Assembly: GCF_022808175.1 (NCBI RefSeq) | Contig: NZ_JALGBX010000013.1 | Coordinates: forward strand, 124,001 to 188,000 | Origin: Streptomyces sp. AP-93 | GTDB taxonomy: Bacteria > Actinomycetota > Actinomycetes > Streptomycetales > Streptomycetaceae | Direction of reading: 5' to 3' | DNA: 64,000 nt | Part shown: piece by piece, positions 1 through 8,684 of the stretch | Position numbering within the stretch: position 1 is the first letter of the stretch | How the letters are laid out: every line of letters starts with the position of its first letter | Notes under the pieces: model-generated | Databases searched by the model: none | Told to the model about the DNA's origin: nothing | Seen by the model: only the letters and a program-made list of their open reading frames with translations | Made by a program: the position numbers and the translations under genes

Positions 1-582
1 GCCGAGCTCACCGGCCTCGCCCCGCACGCCGTCGCGGCCCTCGGCATCGCCCGCACCTTCCAGAACCTGGCCCTGCCCCCGCACACCACCGTCGCCGACA
101 GCCTCCTGCTGGGGCGCCACCGGCTGATGCGGACCGGCTTCCTGGCCGCCGGACTGCGGCTGCCCGCCGCCGCCCGCGAGGACCGCCGGCACCGCGAACG
201 GGTCCGGGAGATCGCCGAGTTCGTCGGGCTGGACGGCGACCTCGCGGCGCCCGCCGGCTCGCTCCCGTACGGAAAGCAGAAACTCGTCGAGCTGGCCCGG
301 GCCCTGTGCATGGAGCCCCGGCTGCTGCTCCTCGACGAACCCGTCGCCGGCATGACCGCGGACGAGAGGCAGCGCACCGCCGCCGTCATCGCGGGCGTCC
401 GGGACGGCCTCGGCATCTCGATCGTGCTGGTCGAACACGACATGGGGGTGGTGATGCGGCTCGCGGACGCGGTGACCGTACTCGACTTCGGCAGGCGCAT
501 CGGCGGCGGGACTCCCGCGCAGGTGCAGAACGACCCCGCGGTGGTCCGCGCCTACCTGGGAGAGGAGGAACCGGCCGCATGA
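1..582 (+). CDS. livG: Branched-chain amino acid ABC transporter, ATP-binding protein (5' end missing)
   Basis: The reading frame is open from base 1, so the N-terminus with the Walker A motif lies outside the window. Visible are the Q-loop (RTFQN, near base 58), a LivG-type signature (LPYGKQ in place of LSGGQ), Walker B with the catalytic Glu (LLLLDEP) and the H-loop (VEHDM). The protein would power import of branched-chain amino acids or related amides through the LivH/LivM channel encoded next. The stop overlaps the livH start by ATGA, so the genes form one operon. LivG is favoured over LivF because of the signature and the C-terminal GTP...AYLGE segment. No LivF gene follows; if present it lies upstream of the window. 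Confidence 0.9.
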   Translation, partial: AELTGLAPHAVAALGIARTFQNLALPPHTTVADSLLLGRHRLMRTGFLAAGLRLPAAAREDRRHRERVREIAEFVGLDGDLAAPAGSLPYGKQKLVELARALCMEPRLLLLDEPVAGMTADERQRTAAVIAGVRDGLGISIVLVEHDMGVVMRLADAVTVLDFGRRIGGGTPAQVQNDPAVVRAYLGEEEPAA

Positions 583-1469
583 CCACATTCCTCGAACTGC
601 TCCTCGGCGGGCTCTCCATGGGCTCCGTCTACGCGCTGATCGCCCTCGGCTTCGTGGTCATCTTCAAAGCCACCGAAGTGGTCAACTTCGCCCACGCCTC
701 CCTGCTGCTGGCCGGCGGGTACGTCACCGCGACCCTGCACGAGGAGCTCGGATTCTGGGGCGCGCTCCTGGCCGGCGCCCTCTCGGCGGCAGCCGTCGGG
801 GCGGCCATCGAGTTCCTGGTGATGCGGCGCTACCGGGGCCAGGACCAGAGCGTGCTGGCCATCGTCACCATCGGCGTCGACATCCTCCTCATCACCGACC
901 TCACCCGGCGCCTCGGCACCGACGTGCTCTCGCTCGGCGACCCGTGGGGCGACAGCGTGGTCCACCTCGGCGCGGTCACCGTGCCCCAGACCCGGATCGC
1001 CGCGATCCTCGCCGCCGGCCTGCTGATCACCGTGTTCCTGCTCGTGTTCCGGCACACCTCCTGGGGCGTGGCCATGCGCGCCGCCGCCGAACAGCCGGAG
1101 ACGGCCGCGCTGATGGGCGTACGGCTGGGCCGGGTCTCGCTCGCGGCCTGGGCCGTGGCCGGGGCGCTCGCCGCCGTCGCCGCCCTCTTCCTGACGGTCT
1201 TCCCCACGCCCGGCCTGGAGCGGGCCACCTCCCTCGCCGCCCTGAAGGCCTTCCCGGCCGCGATCCTGGGCGGTCTCGACTCCACCTCCGGCGCACTGGC
1301 GGGCGGCCTGATCGTGGGAGTCACCGAGGCGCTGGCCACCGGCTACCAGGGCCAGTTGACCTTCCTCGGACGGGGCATCGGCGACCTGGCCCCGTACCTG
1401 GTGATGGTCGCGGTCCTGCTGATCCGTCCCGCCGGACTCTTCGGCACGAAGGAGCTCGCCCGTGTCTGA
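579..1469 (+). CDS. livH: Branched-chain amino acid ABC transporter permease (LivH type)
   Basis: A 296-residue inner-membrane permease beginning MTTFLELLLGGLSMGSVYAL, with about eight hydrophobic segments. The early motif (GSVYALIALGFVVIFKAT, then VNFAHAS) is characteristic of LivH. The ATG at 579 overlaps the preceding stop (ATGA) and is preceded by a GGAGAGGAGG ribosome-binding site, which decides against the longer in-frame extension starting at 306. It should pair with LivM to form the transport channel, energised by LivG. The C-terminal half carries the conserved FPAAILGGLDS loop that contacts the ATPase. Confidence 0.93.
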   Translation: MTTFLELLLGGLSMGSVYALIALGFVVIFKATEVVNFAHASLLLAGGYVTATLHEELGFWGALLAGALSAAAVGAAIEFLVMRRYRGQDQSVLAIVTIGVDILLITDLTRRLGTDVLSLGDPWGDSVVHLGAVTVPQTRIAAILAAGLLITVFLLVFRHTSWGVAMRAAAEQPETAALMGVRLGRVSLAAWAVAGALAAVAALFLTVFPTPGLERATSLAALKAFPAAILGGLDSTSGALAGGLIVGVTEALATGYQGQLTFLGRGIGDLAPYLVMVAVLLIRPAGLFGTKELARV

Positions 1470-2613
1470 CACCCGCAGCCCCGTGCTGCACCCCGAGGCC
1501 GCCGCGCGGCTGACGGCCACCCGGCCGCGGCTGCTCAGCGCCCGGAACGCGGCAGTGGCAGCCGCCGGCCTGGTGCTCCTCGCGCTGCCGTTCTACCTCG
1601 ACCGGTTCTGGCTGCAGGCCGGGCTGTTCGCCATCGCCGCCGCCATCGGGGCCATCGGGCTCAACCTGCTCACCGGAGCCACCGGCCAGCTGTCGATGGG
1701 CCACGCCTTCTTCCTCGCCGTCGGCGCCTACGGGTACTGCGCGCTCGCCGGGGACGGCAGCACGGTGGGCAGCCACACGCTGGTCGGCCTCGGCCTGCCC
1801 AGCTGGCTCGCCGCGATCCTGGCCGTCGCCCTCGCCGGGGCGGCGGGCGGCATCTTCAGCCCCATCGCCGGCCGCCTGCGCGGCGCGTACCTCGGCATCG
1901 CCACGCTCGCGCTGATCTTCATCGGCCAGCACGTGCTGTTCAACGCCACCAGCGTCACCGGCGGGTTCAACGGCCGGGAGGTGGAGCCGCTGTCCCTCTT
2001 CGGCCTCACCTTCGACGACACCGAGACCGTCATCGCGGCCGTCCCCTTCCAGTCCGCCGAGAAGCTCTGGTACGTGGGCCTCGCGGCCCTCCTCTGCGGC
2101 GCCCTGTTCGCGCGCGGCGTCCTGCGGGGCCGGCCCGGCCGGGCCATGAACGCCCTGCGCGACCACAGCATCGCCGCCGGGGTGATGGGAGTGCCGGTCG
2201 CCCGGTACCGGGCGGCGGTCTTCGTCCTGTCGTCCATGTACGCGGGGCTCGCCGGCGTCCTGCTCGCCCTGGTCTTCCAGCGCACCGTGCCCGACTACTT
2301 CGGCATGGTGCTGTCCCTGGAGTACCTCGCCATGATCGTGATCGGCGGCCTCGGCACCGTCTCGGGCGCCGTCGTGGGCGCCGTCTTCGTCTCCCTCCTG
2401 CCCCAACTCCTCACCCGTTACAGCGAAGCCCTCCCGCTGGTGTCCGCCCCCGGAACGGGCGGGGTATCGCCGGGCGAGGCCTCCCGCTACCTGTACGGAG
2501 CGGCCGTCGTCGTGGCCGTCCTGTTCCTGCCCGGCGGTCTCACCGGCATCACCCGGACCGTCCGGACCGTCCGGACCCGAACCCGCACCACACCCCCGAA
2601 GGAGCGAACGTGA
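1462..2613 (+). CDS. livM: Branched-chain amino acid ABC transporter permease (LivM type)
   Basis: A 383-residue permease starting with GTG and overlapping livH by 8 bases. The motif GLNLLTGATGQLSMGHAFF is the LivM hallmark, and the later segment EYLAMIVIGGLGTVSGAVVGA matches the ATPase-contact region. Multiple membrane segments span residues 30-360. The last twenty residues are Arg/Thr-rich (RTVRTVRTRTRTT), encoded by a short GGACCGTCC-type repetitive stretch; this tail is unlike the family core and is probably not functional. It is the second channel subunit of the Liv-type importer. Confidence 0.93.
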   Translation: MSDTRSPVLHPEAAARLTATRPRLLSARNAAVAAAGLVLLALPFYLDRFWLQAGLFAIAAAIGAIGLNLLTGATGQLSMGHAFFLAVGAYGYCALAGDGSTVGSHTLVGLGLPSWLAAILAVALAGAAGGIFSPIAGRLRGAYLGIATLALIFIGQHVLFNATSVTGGFNGREVEPLSLFGLTFDDTETVIAAVPFQSAEKLWYVGLAALLCGALFARGVLRGRPGRAMNALRDHSIAAGVMGVPVARYRAAVFVLSSMYAGLAGVLLALVFQRTVPDYFGMVLSLEYLAMIVIGGLGTVSGAVVGAVFVSLLPQLLTRYSEALPLVSAPGTGGVSPGEASRYLYGAAVVVAVLFLPGGLTGITRTVRTVRTRTRTTPPKERT

Positions 2614-3872
2614 ACAGAAGAAGGCACGCTGCCGCGGCCCTGGCGGCCGCACTCGTCCTGACCGGCGCCGCCGGGTGCAGTGGCAAGGCCAAGCCCGCCG
2701 ATGGGGACAAGCCCGCCGCGGGCGGGGTCAAGGCCGGAGCCGGGGTGAGCGACAAGACCATCAAGCTCGGCGCGCTCACCGACATGACCGGCGTCTACGC
2801 CTCCCTCGGCAAGAGCGTCACCCAGGCGCAGCAGCTGTGGGTCAAGCAGACCAACGCGGCGGGCGGCATCTGCGGCCGCACCATCGAGCTGACGGTGCGC
2901 GACCACGGCTACGACCCGCAGAAGGCCCTCGCCGCCTACACGGAGCTGGAGCCCTCGGTGCTGGGCTTCGCCCAGTTCATCGGCTCCCCGTTCGTCGCCG
3001 CCGTGAAGCAGCGGATCGACGGCCAGGACAAGGGTCTGGTCATCCCGCAGGCCTGGTCCGCCTCGCTGCTCGGCAGCCCGTACATCCGTACGGTGGGCGC
3101 TACGTACGACGTGGAGACCATCAACGCCGTCGGCTTCCTCCTCGACCAGAAGCGGATCGTCTCGGGCGACAAGATCGGGCACGTCTACTTCGAGGGCGAC
3201 TACGGCGAGAACGCGCTGACCGGGGCCAAGGCCATCGCCGCGGAGGCCGGGCTGACCGTCGTCGAACAGAAGATCAAGCCGACCGACAACGACATGACGG
3301 CCCAGGTCGCAGCCCTCAAGCAGGCCGGGGTCAAGGCCGTGGTCGTCAGCGCCGGCCCCCGCCAGGCCGCCTCGCTCGTCGGAGTCGCCGCGGCGGGCGG
3401 CTGGGGCGTCCCGATCGTCGGCAACAACTCGGCCTTCGCGCCGCAGCTCCTGGCCACCCCGGCGGGCGCGGCCCTGCAGAAGGACTACTACGTCGCCTCC
3501 TCGGCCCTGCCGATCGGCTCGACCGAGGCGGGCCCGGCGGCCCTGGCCGCGGCGTACAAGGCGGAGTACCCGGACGCGGGCCTGGACAACGGCGTGGTGG
3601 CCGGCTACTCCGCCGGCGCCCTGTTCGGGGAGGTCCTGAAGAAGGCCTGCGCCGACAAGGACCTGACCCGCGAGGGCATCCGGGCGGCGCTGCTGAGCCT
3701 GAAGTCCTACGACAACGGCTTCGGCATCATCCACGATTTCTCGGACCCGAAGGCCCCCTCCACCCGGCAGAGCGTGATCATGAAGCCCGACGCGACGGTG
3801 CCGGGGGGCATGAAGGTGGTCAAGGAGGCCACCGCCGCGCCTGCCGCGACGAAGTTCACGCCCGCTTCCTGA
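2610..3872 (+). CDS. Branched-chain amino acid ABC transporter substrate-binding lipoprotein
   Basis: A 420-residue periplasmic-binding-type protein (LivK/peripla_BP_6 family). The GTG start overlaps the livM stop (GTGA) and follows a GAAGGAGCG ribosome-binding site. The N-terminus is a lipoprotein signal (basic MNRRR, hydrophobic core, AAGC with Cys23), so the mature protein would be lipid-anchored outside the membrane. The opening IKLGALTDMTGVYASLGKS and the WVKQTNAAGGICGRTIEL segment are typical for the family. The exact ligand (Leu/Ile/Val, urea or another amide) cannot be read from sequence. It is the last gene of the operon; a strong hairpin follows. Confidence 0.92.
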   Translation: MNRRRHAAAALAAALVLTGAAGCSGKAKPADGDKPAAGGVKAGAGVSDKTIKLGALTDMTGVYASLGKSVTQAQQLWVKQTNAAGGICGRTIELTVRDHGYDPQKALAAYTELEPSVLGFAQFIGSPFVAAVKQRIDGQDKGLVIPQAWSASLLGSPYIRTVGATYDVETINAVGFLLDQKRIVSGDKIGHVYFEGDYGENALTGAKAIAAEAGLTVVEQKIKPTDNDMTAQVAALKQAGVKAVVVSAGPRQAASLVGVAAAGGWGVPIVGNNSAFAPQLLATPAGAALQKDYYVASSALPIGSTEAGPAALAAAYKAEYPDAGLDNGVVAGYSAGALFGEVLKKACADKDLTREGIRAALLSLKSYDNGFGIIHDFSDPKAPSTRQSVIMKPDATVPGGMKVVKEATAAPAATKFTPAS

Positions 3873-3889
3873 GCGGCGGGCACCGAAAC

Positions 3890-3927
3890 GGCGGCGCCGC
3901 CCCGACCGGTGTCGGGGCGGCGCCGCC
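3890..3927. terminator. Bidirectional hairpin terminator
   Basis: A perfect 17-bp GC stem (3890-3906 with 3911-3927) closed by a CGGT loop lies between the convergent liv operon and the GNAT gene. It has no U-tract, which is common for Streptomyces terminators. Confidence 0.8.
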
Positions 3928-3933
3928 GGTTCC

Positions 3934-4728
3934 CTACGGACGCGCCGTGAAGGCCGCTTCGGTGAACTCCGCGACCTCGCTGAAGCCGAGCCGGCGGTAG
4001 AGGCGGACGGCGGTGGCGTTGTCCGCACGGACGTTCAGTCCGATGTGGTCCACGGTCTTTCCCAGCCGTCGGCACAGCGCGGCGACGCAGGCGCTGCCGG
4101 CGCCCTGTCCGCGTACCCGCGGGTGCGTGGTGACGTTCCCGAGCGCGGCGACCCGGTACGCGGCCGAGTGGACGTGTACGCCCGCCACGGCCACCAGTTG
4201 CCCGTCCTGCCGGGCGCCGAGGTACTGGCCGGTGTCGAGCATGCGGTGGTCGAACCAGTTGCCCGGATAGGCCTGTTCGAACAGTTCGAGCAGTTCCGGG
4301 AGGTCGTCCCGGCTCAGCGGAGCGGGCCGCCACGGTCCGGCGGGGTACCGGTCGGCCGGGCCGGGATCGGTCAGCGCCATCCGGAGCAGGGTGCTGTGCG
4401 ACTCCGCGGCGTACGCGGATTCCAGTACCTTCGCGGCGTTCCCGGTCAGATGCCCGAGGAAGCGCCGGGGGAGTACGGGCAGCAGCGCCTCGACCAGCTC
4501 CTCCAGGGCGGCCGCCTGCCCGGGGCGGGTGAACCCCAGCAGCGTCGGGATGTCGCCGACGGCGTAGAGCAGTGCCACCGGCCCGTCGTCGGAAAGGGTG
4601 TACCAGCTGGTGTGGGGCCAGGGCAGATCGTCGAGGTCGCCGAGCTCCATCAGGTTCATGGCCGGATCCCGTTCGAAGCGGGCGGCCAGGGCTGATCGGT
4701 CGTGAAGGCTGTGCAGGATCACCCGCAC
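3934..4728 (-). CDS. GNAT family N-acetyltransferase
   Basis: A protein of 264 residues if started at the GTG at 4728. The C-terminal half is a GNAT fold: the acetyl-CoA loop is in THPRVRGQGAGSACV (R/Q-x-x-G-x-G/A) and the final ADNATAVRLYRRLGF segment is diagnostic. The N-terminal half resembles the degenerate second domain of FR47-like acetyltransferases. The substrate is unknown. The frame stays open to an ATG at 4800, but that would place the perfect cold-shock-gene terminator (4788-4820) inside the coding region, so the GTG at 4728 is preferred; the GTG at 4722 is also possible. No strong ribosome-binding site is visible. Confidence 0.8.
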   Translation of the reverse strand: MRVILHSLHDRSALAARFERDPAMNLMELGDLDDLPWPHTSWYTLSDDGPVALLYAVGDIPTLLGFTRPGQAAALEELVEALLPVLPRRFLGHLTGNAAKVLESAYAAESHSTLLRMALTDPGPADRYPAGPWRPAPLSRDDLPELLELFEQAYPGNWFDHRMLDTGQYLGARQDGQLVAVAGVHVHSAAYRVAALGNVTTHPRVRGQGAGSACVAALCRRLGKTVDHIGLNVRADNATAVRLYRRLGFSEVAEFTEAAFTARP

Positions 4729-4787
4729 AGAGTACGGCGGGGCATGATCCGGTTCGACGGCGAGGTGGTCACGGGCGCAGAACGCGG

Positions 4788-4820
4788 CGACGCCCCGCAC
4801 CGAAACGGTGCGGGGCGTCG
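4788..4820 (-). terminator. Hairpin terminator downstream of the cold-shock gene
   Basis: A perfect 15-bp stem (4788-4802 with 4806-4820) and AAA loop lies 12 bases past the cspA-like stop. It separates that gene from the downstream GNAT gene on the same strand. Confidence 0.85.
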
Positions 4821-4832
4821 GGATGCTGCGGC

Positions 4833-5036
4833 TCAGAGGGGACGGATGTCCTCGGCCTGCGGGCCCTTCTGGCCCTGGGTGACCTGGAACTCGACCTTCT
4901 GGCCCTCCTGGAGCTCACGGAAGCCCTGGGCGTTGATGTTGGAGTAGTGGGCGAAGACGTCGGGGCCGCCGCCGTCCTGCTCGATGAAGCCGAAGCCCTT
5001 TTCCGAGTTGAACCACTTCACAGTTCCGGTGGCCAT
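4833..5036 (-). CDS. Cold-shock domain protein (CspA/ScoF family)
   Basis: A 67-residue single cold-shock domain. RNP1 (KGFGFI) and RNP2 (VFAHYS) are intact, and the start MATGTVKWFNSEKGFGFI is the standard one for actinobacterial CSPs. It binds single-stranded RNA/DNA and acts as an RNA chaperone or antiterminator in the cytoplasm. The ATG at 5036 follows a GGGAG ribosome-binding site. A long upstream region (5037-5341) is shared with a divergent gene and contains competing inverted repeats, consistent with leader-based control as seen for many csp genes. A terminator follows directly. Confidence 0.96.
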   Translation of the reverse strand: MATGTVKWFNSEKGFGFIEQDGGGPDVFAHYSNINAQGFRELQEGQKVEFQVTQGQKGPQAEDIRPL

Positions 5037-5173
5037 CTGTTGCTCCCTGTCGGGGACGAGGGTCCTCGCTTGTGAGGACCCTTGGGTGTGGGTTGCTTGC
5101 CCTGGTCCTCCGACGCTTGGTGAAGCGGTACTTCGGACACACGACTGCCGATCACGAGGCATGATCTACCCAC

Positions 5174-5209
5174 TTGCCCGAGGAGGGCAAACCGATGATC
5201 GGTTTGCCC
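5174..5209. promoter_or_regulatory. Overlapping inverted repeats between cspA-like gene and TOBE gene
   Basis: TTGCCC (5174-5179) can pair with GGGCAA (5185-5190), while GGGCAAACCG (5185-5194) can pair perfectly with CGGTTTGCCC (5200-5209) around a 5-base loop. The two hairpins share the central arm, so they exclude each other. The element lies in a 305-bp intergenic region, about 140-170 bases upstream of the cold-shock start. It could be a double operator or an RNA switch; the rest of the spacer shows nothing else recognisable. Confidence 0.5.
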
Positions 5210-5341
5210 CGGGATCGGGCACCTCCCCGGGGGGACGGAACCGGCCCACGGCCGTGTTCGCCCCGATCGGGTGAGCCCGCCACGGCGCGGGGCCGAGGGC
5301 GGTCTACAGGCCCATGACCTGCTGCCTCTAGGGTGGTGCCC

Positions 5342-5734
5342 ATGGAGTCGTACACGATGGGGCAGGCCGCCGAGCTGCTGGGTGTGAGCGTGGACACGGT
5401 GCGGCGGTGGGCGGACGCGAACCGCTTCCCGACCCACCGGCAGGGCAACCGGCGCATCGTGGAGGGGCCCGACCTGGCCGCCTTCTGCGTGGAGGTCGCC
5501 CATGAACGCGCCGACGACGAGGACACCCCGTACACCTCGGCGCGCAACGCGTTCCCGGGGATCGTGACCGCGATCAAGCTGGGCGGGGTCTCGGCGCAGG
5601 TGGAGGTCCAGGCGGGTCCGCACCGGGTGGTGTCGCTGCTGACCCGGGAGGCCGTCGAGGAACTGGGCCTGGAGCCGGGTGTGACGGTCACCGCCCGGGT
5701 GAAGTCGACCAGCGTGCACGTCGAACGCGGCTGA
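5342..5734 (+). CDS. HTH (MerR/excisionase-like) TOBE domain protein, putative molybdate-responsive
   Basis: A protein of 130 residues from the ATG at 5342 (a GTG three codons upstream is also possible). Residues 1-45 form a MerR/excisionase-type DNA-binding fold (YTMGQAAELLGVSVDTVRRWADANRFP...GNRR). Residues 60-128 form a TOBE/Mop domain (SARNAFPGIVTAIKLGGVSAQVEV...VTVTARVKSTSV), a fold that binds molybdate or tungstate in ModE and mop proteins. The combination suggests a small oxyanion-responsive regulator or molybdenum-binding protein. No mod transporter genes lie nearby, so the ligand is inferred from the family only. Confidence 0.85.
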   Translation: MESYTMGQAAELLGVSVDTVRRWADANRFPTHRQGNRRIVEGPDLAAFCVEVAHERADDEDTPYTSARNAFPGIVTAIKLGGVSAQVEVQAGPHRVVSLLTREAVEELGLEPGVTVTARVKSTSVHVERG

Positions 5735-5769
5735 ACGGGCTTGGAGCGGGCCGACGGGGGAGCAGCGTC

Positions 5770-6369
5770 TCAGACGCGGCGAACCCGCCAGAGCCATGCC
5801 GTCGTGCCGGCCAGCAGGACGAGCGTCGCCAGGTTGGCCAGGTTGGCCGCGGTGTCGCCCGCCGGTGCGGCGACGGACAGCTTCCAGATGCCGATGGCGA
5901 GGGTCGGCAGGACCGCGGTGAGCAGAACGCCGGTCGTCTTCCGGCCGGCGGTCCAGTGCACCGAGGTGAAGAGGAGCACCGCGCCGATGACGCGGAACAA
6001 GGTGCTCAGGAATCCCAGGGCGGGGTCGTAGGGGAGGACCGCAGCGACGAGGAACGGGACGGTGAGCATCAGGAGCGGGATCAGGGGGTGCACCCTGCCC
6101 CGGCGGACGGGTGCGCCGGCGACGCTCTGCGCACGGGCCTCGACGACCCCGTCGCCCGCCTCGGCCAGGGCCGTCGCCGCGATCGTACGGGGGTCCCCCA
6201 GCTCGCCCAGGACCTCGCCGATCGTGACGTGGGGACGTTCGGCGCGCGTCACCTCGATGTGTTCGGCGAGGTCGGCGAGGAGTTCCCGGCGACGGTCGGC
6301 GGGCAGTGCGGAGGCCTCGCGCTCGACGGCGGAGAGGTAGTCGCGTACGGGGTCGGCCGAGGTCTTCAT
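5770..6369 (-). CDS. HAAS-domain (DUF1700-like) membrane protein
   Basis: A 199-residue protein. The N-terminal 65 residues have the HAAS pattern (DYLSAVEREASALPADRRRELLADLAEHI ... VLGELGDPRTIA), an alpha-helical domain regularly found beside PadR regulators. Residues 95-195 contain four hydrophobic segments. Its start overlaps the padR-like gene stop by ATGA, so the pair is translationally coupled. The HAAS domain is thought to cooperate with the PadR partner or sense the membrane; no enzymatic function is suggested. Confidence 0.85.
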   Translation of the reverse strand: MKTSADPVRDYLSAVEREASALPADRRRELLADLAEHIEVTRAERPHVTIGEVLGELGDPRTIAATALAEAGDGVVEARAQSVAGAPVRRGRVHPLIPLLMLTVPFLVAAVLPYDPALGFLSTLFRVIGAVLLFTSVHWTAGRKTTGVLLTAVLPTLAIGIWKLSVAAPAGDTAANLANLATLVLLAGTTAWLWRVRRV

Positions 6370-6740
6370 GCGGGATCTCCGGTGGAGTGGTGCGGGGCGG
6401 CGAGGAAGTCGTCGACGGCGTTGCGGAAGCCGGGCCAGACGCGGGTGAACTCGTCGAGCGCGGCGCGGCCGCTGTCGGTGAGCGCGTAGTAGCGGCGGGG
6501 TGGTCCGGAAGTGGACTCCTGCCAGGTGGTGGTGACCAGGTCGTCGCGGCGCAGCCGGGAGAGCAGCGGGTAGACCGTGCCCTGGCTGGTGGCCAGGGTG
6601 CCGGAGTCCTCCAGGGCGTGGAGGAGCTCCACGCCGTAGCGGGGGCGGTCCCGCATCAGGGCGAGTACGCAGTACTCCAGCACCCCCTTGCGCAGCTGGG
6701 CGGCTGCCCGGGCCTGCTTGGTCGAATCACCTGGTTCCAT
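6366..6740 (-). CDS. PadR family transcriptional regulator
   Basis: A protein of 124 residues from the ATG at 6740; a TTG three codons upstream is also possible and has a better spaced AGG. The winged-helix core is typical: RKGVLEYCVLALMRDRPRYGVELLHAL, TSQGTVYPLLSRLRRDDLV and PPRRYYALTDSGRAALDEF. PadR proteins usually repress their own operon, here including the coupled HAAS membrane gene. The short upstream gap (6741-6920) separates it from a divergently oriented AraC-family gene. Confidence 0.93.
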   Translation of the reverse strand: MEPGDSTKQARAAAQLRKGVLEYCVLALMRDRPRYGVELLHALEDSGTLATSQGTVYPLLSRLRRDDLVTTTWQESTSGPPRRYYALTDSGRAALDEFTRVWPGFRNAVDDFLAAPHHSTGDPA

Positions 6741-6920
6741 GCGATGCAAGATACCTGGTGAGGCAACGGGCTAGGAAGGGGGGTGCGGAACGGGGCGCCG
6801 GCACGTGCCCTCGCCGGACCCGAGTGGCCGATACTTGATCACGTGACGGGGGGAAGCACGGCCGTGGGTCGACCGGTGAAGGACTGGTTCACGGCCAGGT
6901 CAAAGGGTGTGGGTGATCGC

Positions 6921-7910
6921 ATGGGCTCGCTGGTGGCGTCGGAAGCCGTCGTGGCGCGCGAGGACAGGTTCGACTGGTTCTGCGAGACGGTGTCCAGCGA
7001 TGTGATGCCGGTCAGGCTCAGCACCCCGCACACGGCCGACTTCCGCGCCAAGATCACGGACCTGGATCTCGGCGTGGTGCGGCTGTCCGCCCTGAGGTGC
7101 TCACCGGTGCTCTCGCGCCGTACCGCGGCGCACGTCCGGCGTGGTGATCCCGAACACGTGCAGCTGGCGCTCATCACCCAAGGCGCTTTCAAGATCTCCC
7201 AGCGGGGCAGCGAGTCGGTGGTGGCAGGGGGGCTCGTGCTCACGGACACCTCTCGGCCGAGCGAAGGGGCCAGCGCGGGCGGGCAGGGCGAGGCGGTCGT
7301 GCTGCAGATCCCCCGCACGGCTCTGGCGCTGCGCCCGAACCGTGTGGACCGCCTCCTCGCGCAGAACCTGATCGCGGACAGAGGGTCCGGTGCGGTCTTC
7401 GCCGACTTCCTGAAAACGCTGCTCACGCACGGCCCGCGCTGCCGCCCGGAGGAGCTGCGCGCCATGGGCTCCATCGCCCTCGACCTGGCCACCGCTTGTC
7501 TCGCGCAGCAGCTCGGCGATCTGGGCGAGGCGCCCGCTGCGGTGCGCGCACAGGAGACTCTGCAGCGGATCCACCGCTTCATCGAGAACAACCTCGGCGA
7601 CCCGGGCCTGACCCCTCAGATGATCGCGGATCGGCACCACATGTCCCTGCGCGCTCTCTACGCCCTCTTCGCCGGCCAGGACCTGAGCGTCGCGGCACGC
7701 ATCCGCGAAAGCCGGCTGCAGCGCGCCCGCGCCGACCTCGCACGAGGGGAACTCGGCCATCAGCCCGTCCAAGTGATCGCGGCCCGCTGGGGATTCTCCA
7801 GCGCCACCGCGTTCAGCCGTGCGTTCCGCGAAGCCTACGGAACCACCCCTACGGAACACCGGGCGTCGTCCGCGACGGCCCCGGGGCGGGCCGTCACGCG
7901 CGGATGTTAG
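6921..7910 (+). CDS. AraC family transcriptional regulator
   Basis: A protein of 329 residues from the ATG at 6921, the usual size for this group; in-frame GTGs at 6843 and 6909 are alternatives. The N-terminal half matches the AraC_binding_2-type cupin domain (FDWFCETVSSDVMPVRLS). The C-terminal 100 residues carry two helix-turn-helix units (LTPQMIADRHHMSLRALYALF and PVQVIAARWGFSSATAFSRAF) ending in the AraC signature. Inducer and targets are unknown. It may control the methyltransferase gene that starts 10 bases downstream. Confidence 0.92.
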   Translation: MGSLVASEAVVAREDRFDWFCETVSSDVMPVRLSTPHTADFRAKITDLDLGVVRLSALRCSPVLSRRTAAHVRRGDPEHVQLALITQGAFKISQRGSESVVAGGLVLTDTSRPSEGASAGGQGEAVVLQIPRTALALRPNRVDRLLAQNLIADRGSGAVFADFLKTLLTHGPRCRPEELRAMGSIALDLATACLAQQLGDLGEAPAAVRAQETLQRIHRFIENNLGDPGLTPQMIADRHHMSLRALYALFAGQDLSVAARIRESRLQRARADLARGELGHQPVQVIAARWGFSSATAFSRAFREAYGTTPTEHRASSATAPGRAVTRGC

Positions 7911-7919
7911 CTTCCTTCC

Positions 7920-8549
7920 GTGGCGGATCATCAAGACGAGACCAGGGTGGCCTACGACGGTGTCGTCGAGCTGTACGCGTCGCTGTTCGCCGACCGGCTG
8001 GAGACGCAGCCCTTCGCGCGAGCCATGATCACCACCTTCGCCGAGCTGGTGCGGGGGACGGGGAACCCGCGGACGGCCGACGTCGGGTGCGGCCCCGGAC
8101 ATCTGACGGCCATGCTGCACGACCTCGGACTGGACGCCTTCGGGTTGGACCTCTCCCCGGCCATGGTCGACCACGCCCGCCGGGCCCATCCGGCGCTCCG
8201 TTTCGACGAGGCGCGCATGGAGGCCCTCCCCGTCGAGGACGGCGCGCTCGGCGGCGTACTGGCCCACTACTCGATGATCCACACCCCGCCCGCGGCATTG
8301 CCCGCACTGCTCGCCGAGCAGGTCCGTGTCCTCGCGCCGGGGGGCCTGCTCCTGGTCTCCTTCTTCGGGACCGACGGACCGGATCCGGTCCGCTTCGACC
8401 ACAAGGTGACGCCCGCCTACAGCTGGCCGGCGGACCGGCTCGCCGAGCTGCTGACCGGAGCCGGCCTCGTCCCGTTCGCGCGGCTCCTCCACGACCCGGC
8501 CTCCGAACGCGGCTTCCTCGACGCCCACTTGCTGGCCCGCCGCCCGTAG
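7920..8549 (+). CDS. Class I SAM-dependent methyltransferase
   Basis: A 209-residue Rossmann-fold methyltransferase started by GTG. Motif I is TADVGCGPGHLTA, motif II has the acidic FGLDLSPAM, and the post-I region EARMEALPVEDGALGGVLAHYSMIHT plus LAPGGLLLVSFF complete the SAM pocket. It resembles the UbiE/Methyltransf_11 group, acting on a small molecule that cannot be identified. The 10-base gap to the AraC gene upstream suggests shared transcription. Confidence 0.88.
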   Translation: MADHQDETRVAYDGVVELYASLFADRLETQPFARAMITTFAELVRGTGNPRTADVGCGPGHLTAMLHDLGLDAFGLDLSPAMVDHARRAHPALRFDEARMEALPVEDGALGGVLAHYSMIHTPPAALPALLAEQVRVLAPGGLLLVSFFGTDGPDPVRFDHKVTPAYSWPADRLAELLTGAGLVPFARLLHDPASERGFLDAHLLARRP

Positions 8550-8684
8550 GGCGTGTCCTTCGGATCAGGGCCGGGCCCGCGCAGCCCCGAGCCGCCGAGC
8601 CCACGCGACGCGTCGCACGGCGGCGGCGCCGTCCTGAGCACGCGTTTCCCGGTGTTAAGGTTTTGTCTGATCGATCTCGATCGC

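Noticed and set aside
4729..4800. Longer N-terminus for the GNAT protein
   Set aside because: It would overlap the perfect terminator hairpin of the cold-shock gene.
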